This document shows, piece by piece, positions 10,675 to 18,721 of a stretch of DNA of 64,000 nucleotides. The stretch's first letter is position 1. Every line of letters starts with the position of its first letter. The stretch comes from Polyangium mundeleinium (lineage in GTDB: Bacteria > Myxococcota_A > Polyangia > Polyangiales > Polyangiaceae), in assembly GCF_028369105.1 (NCBI RefSeq), contig NZ_JAQNDO010000001.1, positions 62,001 to 126,000 on the forward strand, read 5' to 3'. The notes beneath the pieces are model-generated. The model was given only the letters and a program-made list of their open reading frames with translations, was not told the origin of the DNA and did not search any database. The position numbers and the translations under genes are program-made.

Positions 10675-13600
10675 CTGAAGGCGCGCTCGCGTTCGAGGCG
10701 CTGCAAGGCGAGGGGCTCGCCGACGCGGAGGCGCGCGCGCTCATCCGCGGTGCGCTCGGGAGCACGATGATCGTCGAGGCCGCGGCCGGCACGGGCAAGA
10801 CGACTGAGCTCGTGCTCCGCATGGTCGCCGTGCTCGCGGAGGGGCGCGCGGAGATCGAGGAGATCGTCGCGGTCACGTTCACCGAAAAAGCCGCCGGCGA
10901 GCTGAAGCTCCGGTTGCGCAGCGGGATCGAGCGCGCGCGGAGGCTCGCCCCGGACGAGGCGCAACGCGCGAACCTGGAGCGGGCGCTCGCGCATCTGGAG
11001 GAGGCGCGGATCAGCACGATCCATGGGTTTTGCGCGGATCTCCTGCGCGAACGTCCCGTGGAGGCAGGCGTCGATCCGGCGTTTCGCGTGGTGACCGAGG
11101 CCGAGGCGGATCGGCGGTACGGCGAGGCGTTCCATCGGTGGCTGGAACAGATCCTCGGCCGCCCGCCGGAAGGTGTTCGGAGGCTCCTGCGGCGGCGTGA
11201 GCACGGCCCCGGGCCGATCGAAAGGCTGCGCCGCGCCGGACAGGAGCTCATCGCCTGGCGACATTTCACCGCGCGCTGGCAGCGGCCTCCCTTCGATCGG
11301 GACCGCGCCGTCGACGCGATCCTCGCGGAAATGTCGGCCTTCGCCGAGGCGAGCGAAGGCGCGCTCCACGGAAACGACCCGCTGCACCGCGACACCGAGC
11401 CGGCACGCGCGCTCGTCATGCGTCTGCGCGCCGAGGGCGAGCATCGCTGGGATCGTGACGAGATCGAGGCCGAGCTCTGCGCCCTCAGCAGGCAACGCGA
11501 CTTCATGCGACCGCGGCGCGGCGCGGGATCCCGCTACGGAGCGCACACGACGCGGGCCGATCTGCTCGCGGCGCACGCGGCGCTCGTGGCGTCGCTTGAA
11601 CGGTTTCAGCGCGCGGCTGACGGGGATCTCGCGGCGCTTTTGCAGGAGGAGCTCGGCGCGCTCGTCGCGACGTACCAGGCGCGCAAGGCCGAGGTGGGCG
11701 CGCTCGACTTCGAGGATCTGCTCGTCTGCACGCGCGACCTCGTGCGCGATCAGGGCGAAGTGCGCCGCGCGTTCCAGGAGCGGTACCGCTGCATCTTCGT
11801 CGACGAGTTCCAGGACACGGACCCGCTCCAGGCCGAGATCCTCATGTTGCTCGCGGCCGACGATCCGAGCGTCCGCGCCTACCGCGACGTGCGGCCCGTG
11901 CCCGGGAAGCTCTTCCTCGTCGGGGATCCGAAGCAGGCAATCTACCGGTTTCGTCGGGCCGATCTTTCCGTGTACGAGGAGGTCAAAGAGCTGCTCGTCC
12001 GGCGCGGCGCGCTCTTCGTGGAGCTCTGCACGAGCTTCCGATCGGTCCCCGCGATCCAGAAGCTCGTGAACGCGGCCTTCGCGCCCGTGATGGTGGGTGA
12101 TCGCGAGGCGCTCTCCGCGCGGTACGTGCCGCTTCGGCCCGCGCGCAAGGCGATCGCAGAGCAGCCCGCGATCGTGTGCGTGCCCGTGCCCGAGCCGTAC
12201 GGCAAGCAGCGGCTCACCTCGGCCGCGGTCGAAGCGAGCGTACCCGCAGCGGTGGGCGCGTACCTCGACTGGCTCCTGCACGAGAGCGGTTGGAAGGTGA
12301 CCGAGCGAGATCAGCCAGGTGGGCTCGTTCCGGTGGCGCCGCGGCACGTTTGTCTGGTCTTCCGCCGCTTCGAGAGCCACGGCGAGGACGTCACGCGCGC
12401 CTACGTCGAGGCTCTCGAAGCGCGCGGCATCCCGCACGTGCTCGTCGGCGGAAAATCGTTTTACGCCCGCGAGGAGGTCGAGACGATGCTCGCGGCGCTG
12501 CGCGCGATCGAGCGTCCGGAAGACGAGCTCGCCGTCTTCGCGACGCTGCGTGGCTCGCTCTTCGCCGTCGGCGACGAGGCGTTGCTCGAATATCGGTTCA
12601 CCTACGGGAAGTTGCACCCCCAACGAATTCCCGAGGCCCCGCTGCCGCCGCACCTCGCGCCGATCGCCGCCGCGCTCTCGCTCCTCGCGCAGCTCTCCGA
12701 GGGGCGAAACGCCCGGCCGATCGAGACCACGGTGACCGAGCTTTGCGACGCGACACGCGCCTGCGTAGGGTTTGCCCTGCGTCCCTCGGGCGAACGCGCG
12801 CTCGCCAACGTGCTGCACATCGCCGAGCTCGGGCGCGCCTACGAGGCCTCGGGTGGCACGTCGTTCCGCGCGTTCGTCGAGCAACTCGAAGAGGACGCCG
12901 AGCGCGGCCGCGCGCCCGAAGCGCCGATCCTCGAAGAGGGCGGCGACGGCGTGCGGATCATGACGGCGCATCGAGCCAAGGGTCTCGAATTCCCCGTCGT
13001 GGTGCTCGCCGACGTGACCGCGCGCCTCGGCGCGCAAGCTGTGAGCCGCTACGTCGACGCTTCGCGCTCGCTCTGCGCGCTTCGCCTCGGCAGCGTCGCG
13101 CCCTTGGACCTCGTGGAGCACGAGGCGCTCGAGATGCGGCGCGACGAGGCCGAAGGCACGCGGCTCGTGTACGTGGCCGCGACGCGCGCGCGCGACCTCG
13201 TCATCGTGCCGGCCGTGGGCGACGATCCGCGGTTCCCCGAGCAGTCGTGGATCGGCCCGATCCACGCGGCGATCGCGCCTCCCTCGGGCGCGATGCCGTC
13301 CGCCGACGCGGCGCCCGGCTGCCCGCCGTTCGGTGACGATACGGTCCTGTCACGGCCGCCGGGCATTTCACGCGGGCCGGCGACGGTTTGTCCGGGCGAA
13401 TATTCTTTGCCCGGCGGTCACGATGTCGTGTGGTGGGACGTGACGCGCCTCGACCTCGCGCGCGAGCCTGCGTTCGGCGTGCGCCGTGAGGACATGCTGC
13501 GCAAGGACGCGCCCGTTGGCCGCGTGGAAGAGGATCTGGAGACGTATCGACGTTGGGTCCGGGAGCGCGCGGCTGATCGCGAGCGCGGCGCGCGTCCGCT

Positions 13601-14138
13601 GTACAAGGTGCAGACGGTCACGGAGCGAGCCGAGACGTCGAACGAAGCGCCTGGTCTCGACGTGCCGATCGTCGATGTCGGTCGCGAAGCGGGCCGGCCC
13701 GGGGGGGCTCGCTTCGGCGAGCTCGTGCATGCGGTGCTCGCGCAGATCCCGCTTTCGGCTGACCGGGATGTGGTGGAGCAGGCGGCGGCGCTCGCGGCGC
13801 GGCTCTTCGGCGCGACCGAGATCGAGGAGGCGGCGGCGGTACGCGCGGTGGTCCTCGCGCTCGCGCATCCGGTGATCGAGAGGGCACGCGCGGCCGAGGC
13901 GCGCGGCGAATGCCGGCGGGAGACGCCGCTTAGCCTGATGGCCGAGGATGGGACGCTGATCGAGGGCATCGTCGACCTCGCGTTTCGTGAGCCGAACGGA
14001 TGGACCGTGGTGGATTTCAAGACCGACCGCGAGATCGACCGCGCGGGGCCCGTGTATCGGCGGCAGGTGTCACTTTATGCGACGGCGATCGGGCGGGCGA
14101 CGGGGGAGGCCTGCACGGCATTGCTCTTGCGGGTTTGA
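10671..14138 (+). CDS. addA: AddA-like UvrD/REP helicase-nuclease
   Basis: A 1155-residue superfamily-1 helicase. Motif I EAAAGTGKTTELVLRM (near residue 38), motif Ia AVTFTEKAAGELK, motif II FVDEFQDTDPLQ, motif III GDPKQAIYRFRRAD, motif V RIMTAHRAKGLEFPVVVL and motif VI RLVYVAATRARDLVIV are all intact. A C-terminal PD-(D/E)XK nuclease is seen in LIEGIVDLAF ... WTVVDFKTDREID followed by a QVSLYA helix. This is the AddA/RecB layout. The GTG start overlaps the addB stop by 4 bp, so the pair is coupled. The two chains together should form an ATP-driven end-resection complex. Confidence 0.9.
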   Translation: MTEGALAFEALQGEGLADAEARALIRGALGSTMIVEAAAGTGKTTELVLRMVAVLAEGRAEIEEIVAVTFTEKAAGELKLRLRSGIERARRLAPDEAQRANLERALAHLEEARISTIHGFCADLLRERPVEAGVDPAFRVVTEAEADRRYGEAFHRWLEQILGRPPEGVRRLLRRREHGPGPIERLRRAGQELIAWRHFTARWQRPPFDRDRAVDAILAEMSAFAEASEGALHGNDPLHRDTEPARALVMRLRAEGEHRWDRDEIEAELCALSRQRDFMRPRRGAGSRYGAHTTRADLLAAHAALVASLERFQRAADGDLAALLQEELGALVATYQARKAEVGALDFEDLLVCTRDLVRDQGEVRRAFQERYRCIFVDEFQDTDPLQAEILMLLAADDPSVRAYRDVRPVPGKLFLVGDPKQAIYRFRRADLSVYEEVKELLVRRGALFVELCTSFRSVPAIQKLVNAAFAPVMVGDREALSARYVPLRPARKAIAEQPAIVCVPVPEPYGKQRLTSAAVEASVPAAVGAYLDWLLHESGWKVTERDQPGGLVPVAPRHVCLVFRRFESHGEDVTRAYVEALEARGIPHVLVGGKSFYAREEVETMLAALRAIERPEDELAVFATLRGSLFAVGDEALLEYRFTYGKLHPQRIPEAPLPPHLAPIAAALSLLAQLSEGRNARPIETTVTELCDATRACVGFALRPSGERALANVLHIAELGRAYEASGGTSFRAFVEQLEEDAERGRAPEAPILEEGGDGVRIMTAHRAKGLEFPVVVLADVTARLGAQAVSRYVDASRSLCALRLGSVAPLDLVEHEALEMRRDEAEGTRLVYVAATRARDLVIVPAVGDDPRFPEQSWIGPIHAAIAPPSGAMPSADAAPGCPPFGDDTVLSRPPGISRGPATVCPGEYSLPGGHDVVWWDVTRLDLAREPAFGVRREDMLRKDAPVGRVEEDLETYRRWVRERAADRERGARPLYKVQTVTERAETSNEAPGLDVPIVDVGREAGRPGGARFGELVHAVLAQIPLSADRDVVEQAAALAARLFGATEIEEAAAVRAVVLALAHPVIERARAAEARGECRRETPLSLMAEDGTLIEGIVDLAFREPNGWTVVDFKTDREIDRAGPVYRRQVSLYATAIGRATGEACTALLLRV

Positions 14139-14309
14139 ATCCTCATTGCGCGCGTGGCGGCCTCGCAGGCGATGATTCAACCAGACAAACCCCACGCGCG
14201 TTCGGGTTCGTGTGACGGGTTTGCAATGGGAGGTGACGGAACTACGTTCGAGGTGGGCTTGTGGGCTGGGCTTGACAGCTCACTTACGCACTGGTGGAGT
14301 GGTTCGATC
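14139..14309. other. Intergenic region, 171 bp
   Basis: An open frame crosses this stretch in phase with the next gene, but it has no signal peptide and no ribosome site near its first codons. I read it as the promoter region of the small membrane protein gene. No clear hairpin or promoter box stands out. Confidence 0.4.
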
Positions 14310-14585
14310 ATGCGTGACGATGCGCCGAACCCCTACGAACCCCCGAAAGAGGCGCCTCCGCCGAGATTCGAGAACTCGTGGAGCCAGAGCGCGGATCTCA
14401 GCGGGGCGGATTGGGCCCTCATCGTCCTCTGCTCATGCCCCGCGGCCATCGTCGGGCTCGTCCGGGTCACCAAAGGCGAGGCCAGTGGCGCAAAAATGCT
14501 GGGTTTTTCCATTCTGTCCATGTTTGTGTGGGGGATGCTGCGCGCGTGCGTCACGGCGGCGCAGCGGACCCCGCACATGTACTGA
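14310..14585 (+). CDS. Small two-helix membrane protein, Pro-rich N-terminus
   Basis: A 91-residue protein. ATG 14310 is preferred over earlier in-frame codons because a GGAG lies 12 bases upstream and the start MRDDAPNPYEPPKEAPPP is typical of small membrane proteins in this group. Residues 1-35 are hydrophilic and proline-rich. Two hydrophobic segments follow: WALIVLCSCPAAIVGLV and MLGFSILSMFVWGMLRA. The layout, with a Pro-rich cytoplasmic tail and two helices, resembles DUF4190/CD225-like proteins, but I cannot assign a family. Function unknown. Confidence 0.6.
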   Translation: MRDDAPNPYEPPKEAPPPRFENSWSQSADLSGADWALIVLCSCPAAIVGLVRVTKGEASGAKMLGFSILSMFVWGMLRACVTAAQRTPHMY

Positions 14586-14691
14586 GCTCGATGCGGTCCG
14601 AAGCAGGCGCGCCGGCTTGACTGCGGCGTGAAGTTGTCGCGGCGCGCGCTCGGCGCTCGCCGAGGCGCCTCGGGGACACTAGATTCCAGGC

Positions 14692-15270
14692 ATGACGCCC
14701 CTCCTCAAGCGTGCGCTCGATCAGGCGGCGGTTTGGCATCGAGGACAGAAACGCAAGTACCCCGGCGTCGACGTGCCGTACGTGAGCCACCTGGCCGGCG
14801 TCGCCGTCCTCCTCGCCAAGCATGGCTTCGACGAAGAGGTCATCGCGGCAGGCGCGCTGCACGATGCCATCGAGGACACCGGCGCGACAGCCGAGGACAT
14901 CGCGCGTTTGTTCGGGCGCCGCGTCGCCGATCTCGTGCTCGCCGTGACCGAGCCCGCGAAGACGTTCGCCTGGGAGGAGCGCAAACAGCGCTACCTCGAG
15001 CAATTCATGAACAACCCCTGGGACGCCCAGGCCATCACCATTGCGGACAAGATCGACAACTTCCAATCGATCGTCGTCTGCGCGGCCACCCACGGCGATC
15101 CCTGGCCCATGTTTCGCCGCGGCCGCGATACACAAATCGCCGGCTTCCGCGCGTTGCGCGAGCGCATCGTGCGCCTACCGCCGCACCCGTTGATCGACGA
15201 GTTCGAACGCGCCTTCGCCGACGTCCTCGCCGCTCCCGCCGGCGCCGCGCTCGAACATCGCTCGGCCTGA
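14692..15270 (+). CDS. HD-domain phosphohydrolase (RelA/SpoT hydrolase-like)
   Basis: A 192-residue cytoplasmic protein with the HD hydrolase pattern of the (p)ppGpp hydrolase / MESH1 group: HRGQKRKYPGVDVPYVSHLA near the start, AAGALHDAIEDTGAT (metal-binding His-Asp, about residues 60-75), and ADKIDNFQSIV near residue 118. There is no synthetase, TGS or ACT domain, so it is a stand-alone small HD protein. It may hydrolyse ppGpp or another nucleotide; the substrate is inferred from the family only. Preceded by a 106-bp gap; transcribed alone or with the following lipoprotein genes. Confidence 0.8.
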   Translation: MTPLLKRALDQAAVWHRGQKRKYPGVDVPYVSHLAGVAVLLAKHGFDEEVIAAGALHDAIEDTGATAEDIARLFGRRVADLVLAVTEPAKTFAWEERKQRYLEQFMNNPWDAQAITIADKIDNFQSIVVCAATHGDPWPMFRRGRDTQIAGFRALRERIVRLPPHPLIDEFERAFADVLAAPAGAALEHRSA

Positions 15271-15357
15271 ACACCCAGGGTCTGTGATATGTGCGGATCC
15301 GCCCGATCCACTCGAGCGTTTCGGGCGCATCTCACGAGTGAGTCAAGGAGGCGAGCG

Positions 15358-15567
15358 ATGAAGAAGACCCTCGGGTTTCTCCTGGCGGCGGGCGTTTTCG
15401 GCAGCGTGCTCGGCGGCTGCTCGTACGGCGGCATCGCGACGGTCGGCGACAAGGTCGTGATCACGCGGAACGACCTCTTCCTTTTCGGCGCGCTCCGGAA
15501 GGTGTACGTCTGCAAGGTGGCCGATCGCGGCTTGACCGACTGCGCCGCCGACGGCGAGACGCCCTGA
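15358..15567 (+). CDS. Small lipoprotein
   Basis: A 69-residue protein. The ATG at 15358 follows an excellent AAGGAGG ribosome site, so the longer frame beginning upstream is rejected. The signal MKKTLGFLLAAGVFGSVLGG ends in a lipobox with the Cys near residue 21. The mature part is about 49 residues and contains a Cys pair (VYVCKVAD, LTDCAAD). Conserved in style with other tiny lipoproteins of myxobacteria; no family recognised. The next lipoprotein gene starts 13 bp after its stop, suggesting an operon. Confidence 0.75.
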   Translation: MKKTLGFLLAAGVFGSVLGGCSYGGIATVGDKVVITRNDLFLFGALRKVYVCKVADRGLTDCAADGETP

Positions 15568-15579
15568 CCGTTTCCTCGC

Positions 15580-16038
15580 ATGAAACATCGAATGTCGTGG
15601 GTGGGGCTCGTGGTTCTTGGGGCTTTGGCATGCGCATGCCGCTCGGAACCGTCGGAGCCTGAGATCGAGTATGGAGAGCCGGTCGGGCTTCGGATGGCGA
15701 CGAAGCGCGGGATCCCGGACTATGAAATCGCGGTCGCCGTCTCCAAAGGGACCGACATCGCGCCGCTCGTCCCGGTGCTCGGCGCGACCTTGCACGCGGC
15801 GGTCGAGCTTTGCCCGGAGATCGTGCAGGCCGGGCAACGCGGCGAGATCGTGAGCGTCGGGTTCCGCGTCGAACAGGGTGCGGTCGGCAAGGTCGCGACG
15901 AAGGGCGTCGAGGCGACGTGCGTCGGGGGCGCGCTTGGTGGGAAAGCCATCGCCGCGCCGGACAAACTCGCTGTGCTGGCGCAGATCCGGTTCCCGCCCG
16001 AGGCGTTCGTTCCTGCGGCTCCGACGGGCACACCATGA
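15580..16038 (+). CDS. Lipoprotein of unknown function
   Basis: A 152-residue protein with a signal sequence ending GALACACRSEPSEPE, where the last Cys before RSEP (residue 20) is the likely lipidated residue. The mature domain (about 130 residues) holds VAVSKGTDIAPLVPVLG and a conserved-looking C-terminal block, with Cys in VELCPE and EATCVGG that could pair. No recognised family. It is followed by a hairpin (16050-16090) separating it from the convergent DUF882 gene. Confidence 0.7.
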   Translation: MKHRMSWVGLVVLGALACACRSEPSEPEIEYGEPVGLRMATKRGIPDYEIAVAVSKGTDIAPLVPVLGATLHAAVELCPEIVQAGQRGEIVSVGFRVEQGAVGKVATKGVEATCVGGALGGKAIAAPDKLAVLAQIRFPPEAFVPAAPTGTP

Positions 16039-16049
16039 AGATTTCGCGC

Positions 16050-16090
16050 GTCGAAAGGAGCGTCGCGCTTGCGCTGTCGCTCCTTTCGAC
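16050..16090. terminator. Perfect 13-bp inverted repeat between convergent genes
   Basis: GTCGAAAGGAGCG (16050-16062) and CGCTCCTTTCGAC (16078-16090) are exact reverse complements around a 15-base loop. It sits in the 67-bp gap between two convergent stops, the place expected for a bidirectional terminator. No clean T-run follows on either strand, so Rho-assisted or attenuated termination is possible. It also overlaps an apparent signal-peptide start discussed under findings. Confidence 0.55.
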
Positions 16091-16105
16091 GACTGCGGCT
16101 GGGCG

Positions 16106-17617
16106 TTATCGCGTCGTCGGTGACGGAGCCGCGGGGGGCGGGGTCGGCTGCGTCTTCTTCGGCGGAGGCACCGGATCCTTCGGGTCGGCTTCCTTGGGCT
16201 CCTCGTCCTTTTCCGCCGGCGGCTGCGCCGTCGGATTCGTGGGGGCCTGCGCCTGCGCCGCGGGAGGGTCCTTCGGGGCCGGCAGCTCCTTCGCCGCGGG
16301 CTGCTGATCCTTCGGAGCCGGCAGCTCCTTCGCCGCGGGCTGCTCCTTGCCCTGCTGCTCCATCGCCTCGTCCACCGCGGCGACGGGCGACGTCGCCTGC
16401 GCGTCCGTGGGCTCCGGCGGCGGCGGCCACTGGCTCACGTAGCGTGGCGTTTCTCCCGGCCCCGATGCGTCGATCCAGGTCACCGAGCCCGTGCCCGGCG
16501 TGCGCACGTCGACGTGGACGAACGAGCTGTTCGGGTAGTAGCCGCAGCCCGTGTCCGCGATCGTCTTGCAGAACGCGACGACCTCCTCGTTCGATACACC
16601 CGCGACGCGCAGGTCGAGCGCGCGCGCGCTCTGGTGCAAGCTGCCCCGGCTCTTCGGGCGATAGCCGCTCACGAGCGAGATCCCCTTGCCCGGGAAATGC
16701 TTCGCGATCGCCTCGACCCGCGACAGGAGCCCTGGATCGAGCAGCCGTACGTTCGGCGCGATCTCCTGGGACGCAACCGCCGGCTCTGGCGCCTTCTCCT
16801 TGCCTCCCTTGCCCTTGGCCGCGGCCGGTTTTTCCTGCTTCGCCGTGCGCGGGTCGGGTTTTTTCGCCTTCGGAAGCTCGGGCCGCGGCGTGCCCCAGGG
16901 CCGCGCGAGCACGCTGAGCTTCTCGCGCGCGTCGTCGAGCACCTTGCCCTTGCAGTCGACGAGCGAGAACGTCTCACCTTCGAGGCCGTTCCGATCGATC
17001 GACACCGCCGGCGCGAAGCAGGGTGGGCGATCCGTCTCGGCTTCGGCTTTCTTCGTGCCCTTGCGCTTCTTGCTCGACGCCCGCGTCGACGCCTTCTTCG
17101 AGCGCGACATACCCGCCGCGCCCTCGGTCTTTTTCGCGCTCGCGGTCTTCGTGCTGGCCGTCGTCGTCGCGCCCTTCGTGCTGGCCGTCGTCGTCGCGCC
17201 CTCAGACTTCTTGGCGCTCGTGGTCTTCGTGCTAGCCGTCGTCGTCGCGCCCTTCGTGCTGGCCGTCGTCGTCGCACCCTTTTCGTGCGTGGCGGGCTTC
17301 GTGGCCGGCGCGGGCTTGGCCTTCGTCGACGCTGCCTTGTTCGCGGCCTCGGCCGTCTTCGGCTCGGCCTGCACCATGCGCTTCGGCGGGGCCTTGCGTC
17401 GGTTCTTGCGTTTCTTCGGCGCAGCGGCGGTTTTCTTGGGCTCCTCGGGCGCCTTCTCCGTCTTCGCGGGCGCCTGCGCCTTCGCGGGCTCCGCCGCCTT
17501 CGGCGCTGCCTCTTCCGCGAACGCCTCGCCGAAAGCGAAGGGCGCCGCGAGCGTCAACACCGCCGCGAGCGTGGACGCAACCCTACGCCTGATCCGACCG
17601 TAACGACCGCTGACCAT
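16106..17617 (-). CDS. Exported DUF882/M15-like peptidase with long low-complexity flanks
   Basis: A 503-residue protein. ATG 17617 follows GGTGGAG and begins a signal peptide (MVSGRYGRIRRRVASTLAAV onwards, cleavage near AEA). Residues 40-190 are a Lys/Ala/Thr/Pro-rich low-complexity region with repeats. The folded domain (about 200-390) has the DUF882/Peptidase_M15 signature SGYRPKSRGSLHQSARALDL (zinc His and Asp) and YPNSSFVHVDVR (zinc His). Such proteins are relatives of D-Ala-D-Ala carboxypeptidase and YcbK and act on peptidoglycan. The C-terminal 100 residues are Pro/Ala/Lys-rich with a duplicated AAKELPAPKD. The basic tails suggest cell-wall binding. Confidence 0.82.
   Translation of the reverse strand: MVSGRYGRIRRRVASTLAAVLTLAAPFAFGEAFAEEAAPKAAEPAKAQAPAKTEKAPEEPKKTAAAPKKRKNRRKAPPKRMVQAEPKTAEAANKAASTKAKPAPATKPATHEKGATTTASTKGATTTASTKTTSAKKSEGATTTASTKGATTTASTKTASAKKTEGAAGMSRSKKASTRASSKKRKGTKKAEAETDRPPCFAPAVSIDRNGLEGETFSLVDCKGKVLDDAREKLSVLARPWGTPRPELPKAKKPDPRTAKQEKPAAAKGKGGKEKAPEPAVASQEIAPNVRLLDPGLLSRVEAIAKHFPGKGISLVSGYRPKSRGSLHQSARALDLRVAGVSNEEVVAFCKTIADTGCGYYPNSSFVHVDVRTPGTGSVTWIDASGPGETPRYVSQWPPPPEPTDAQATSPVAAVDEAMEQQGKEQPAAKELPAPKDQQPAAKELPAPKDPPAAQAQAPTNPTAQPPAEKDEEPKEADPKDPVPPPKKTQPTPPPAAPSPTTR
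17110..17290 (-). repeat. Tandem ATTTASTK-coding repeats
   Basis: Within the DUF882 gene, 27-bp units encode GATTTASTK four times in two pairs, separated by TSAKKSE and closed by ASAKKTEGA. The DNA copies are nearly identical (CGTCGTCGCGCCCTTCGTGC recurs), so the array probably arose by recent duplication and its copy number may vary between strains. Confidence 0.75.
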
Positions 17618-18100
17618 GTGTCGTGCTCTCCACCGACGCCCATCCGTCCATGCGCGGGACGCTGGGTACGCCGGTGTCTCGCGTTGTGTCATGGGGTGGG
17701 TGCGCGGGCCTAATTTTCTGAGGCTTCCACGGGTGCCTGTGGTAGAGGTGGGGCACCCATCGCGGCGCCATGCGCGCCTCGATGGCGCGGACGTCGCCCT
17801 CGTTCATGGCACGTCCCGTCGCTCGGACGGCGGCGGGTAGAGTCCAACCGAGGCGCCCGCGCAGTTGGCCCGCACCGGGGGAAAGGTCGGCTCGAAGCAG
17901 ACGAGCGTTCTTGGAGAACCAGAGAAGGGCAACGCCGCACGGCAGGCCCGCGCGTGAGCGAGCGAGTGCCAGCGAAGCACGAGCACGCTACGAGGCGCGG
18001 ACGTCGAGCATGAACGTTGCCTCCGGGCTCATGAGTCCCGGGACCAAGAACCGCGAGCCCTGCGAAGCTCTCCCCCTCCGGCGGCAGCAAGGACGAATTT
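17618..18100. other. Intergenic region of 483 bp with hairpin-rich core
   Basis: No convincing gene on either strand; open frames here have no ribosome site and read as antisense of neighbours. The core 17840-18000 contains four short perfect hairpins in a row: CTCG/CGAG (17891-17905, 7-nt loop), GTTCT/AGAAC (17907-17919, 3-nt loop), a GCC/GGC pair near 17934-17943, and GTGC/GCAC (17966-17980, 7-nt loop). It could be a structured non-coding RNA or a dispersed repeat; it matches no tRNA, tmRNA, RNase P, SRP or riboswitch pattern I know. Confidence 0.4.
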
Positions 18101-18721
18101 ATGCGGCGGATGCGGAAAGACGAGACCAAGGTCTGGCACAATCCCGAGCTCGCGCCGTTTGCGCGGGCGCCGAAGTCCGGCAGCACGACCCGGAGCGGCA
18201 CGACTCCCCAGGACAGCCGCGTCGCGAAGGAACATCGCGCCGCGCTCGAGGCGCTCTTCGCGCCGCGCCGGGAGCCGGAGCCAGAAGGCAGCGGAAAGAA
18301 CGGCAAGAACGGCCGCGACTCGACGCCGAAGCCAGGTCGCATCGTGCTCGCACCGCCTCCGCAGAGTGATCCGCGCGCCACGGAGCGCCAGCGGCTCCTG
18401 TCGAAGCTCCTCGCCGTCGAGGGGCGCCCGCACATCACGAAGGCCGCGAACGAGTTCCTCGGCGCCGGCTTCACCTTCCCCGACGACCAGGACGTGCATC
18501 TGAAGCTCCTCGAGCACAGCGACGAGTCGCGCGTGCGCGAGGCGCTCTCCTCGCTCTCCTCGCTCCTCGTCGGCGAGCTGCCGAAGCGCCGCGCCGTGCT
18601 CGAGTCGCGCCTGCGCCGCATCGAGGAGTTCGCCGAGGACGAGTCCACCCGCGACGCCGCCGCCCAGCTCCGCAGGCAAGTGAGCGGCAGGCCCGACACG
18701 CAGAACCAGTCCGCCCAATGA
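18101..18721 (+). CDS. Conserved hypothetical, disordered N-terminus and helical C-terminus
   Basis: A 206-residue soluble protein with no signal peptide. Residues 1-85 are basic and low in hydrophobics (KNGKNGRDSTPKPGR), probably disordered. Residues 90-195 are helical: RQRLLSKLLAVEGRPHITKA, then an alternating pattern of Leu and charge up to FAEDESTRDAAAQLRRQV. An alternative start at 18110 would remove three residues. The stop overlaps the next ATG by 4 bp (ATGA), coupling it to the Cys-repeat protein. I do not recognise the family. Confidence 0.65.
   Translation: MRRMRKDETKVWHNPELAPFARAPKSGSTTRSGTTPQDSRVAKEHRAALEALFAPRREPEPEGSGKNGKNGRDSTPKPGRIVLAPPPQSDPRATERQRLLSKLLAVEGRPHITKAANEFLGAGFTFPDDQDVHLKLLEHSDESRVREALSSLSSLLVGELPKRRAVLESRLRRIEEFAEDESTRDAAAQLRRQVSGRPDTQNQSAQ

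Noticed and set aside
10560-13265. Leftward open frame of 901 codons.
   Set aside because: Antisense to addA, whose helicase motifs are intact; composition is typical of a shadow frame.
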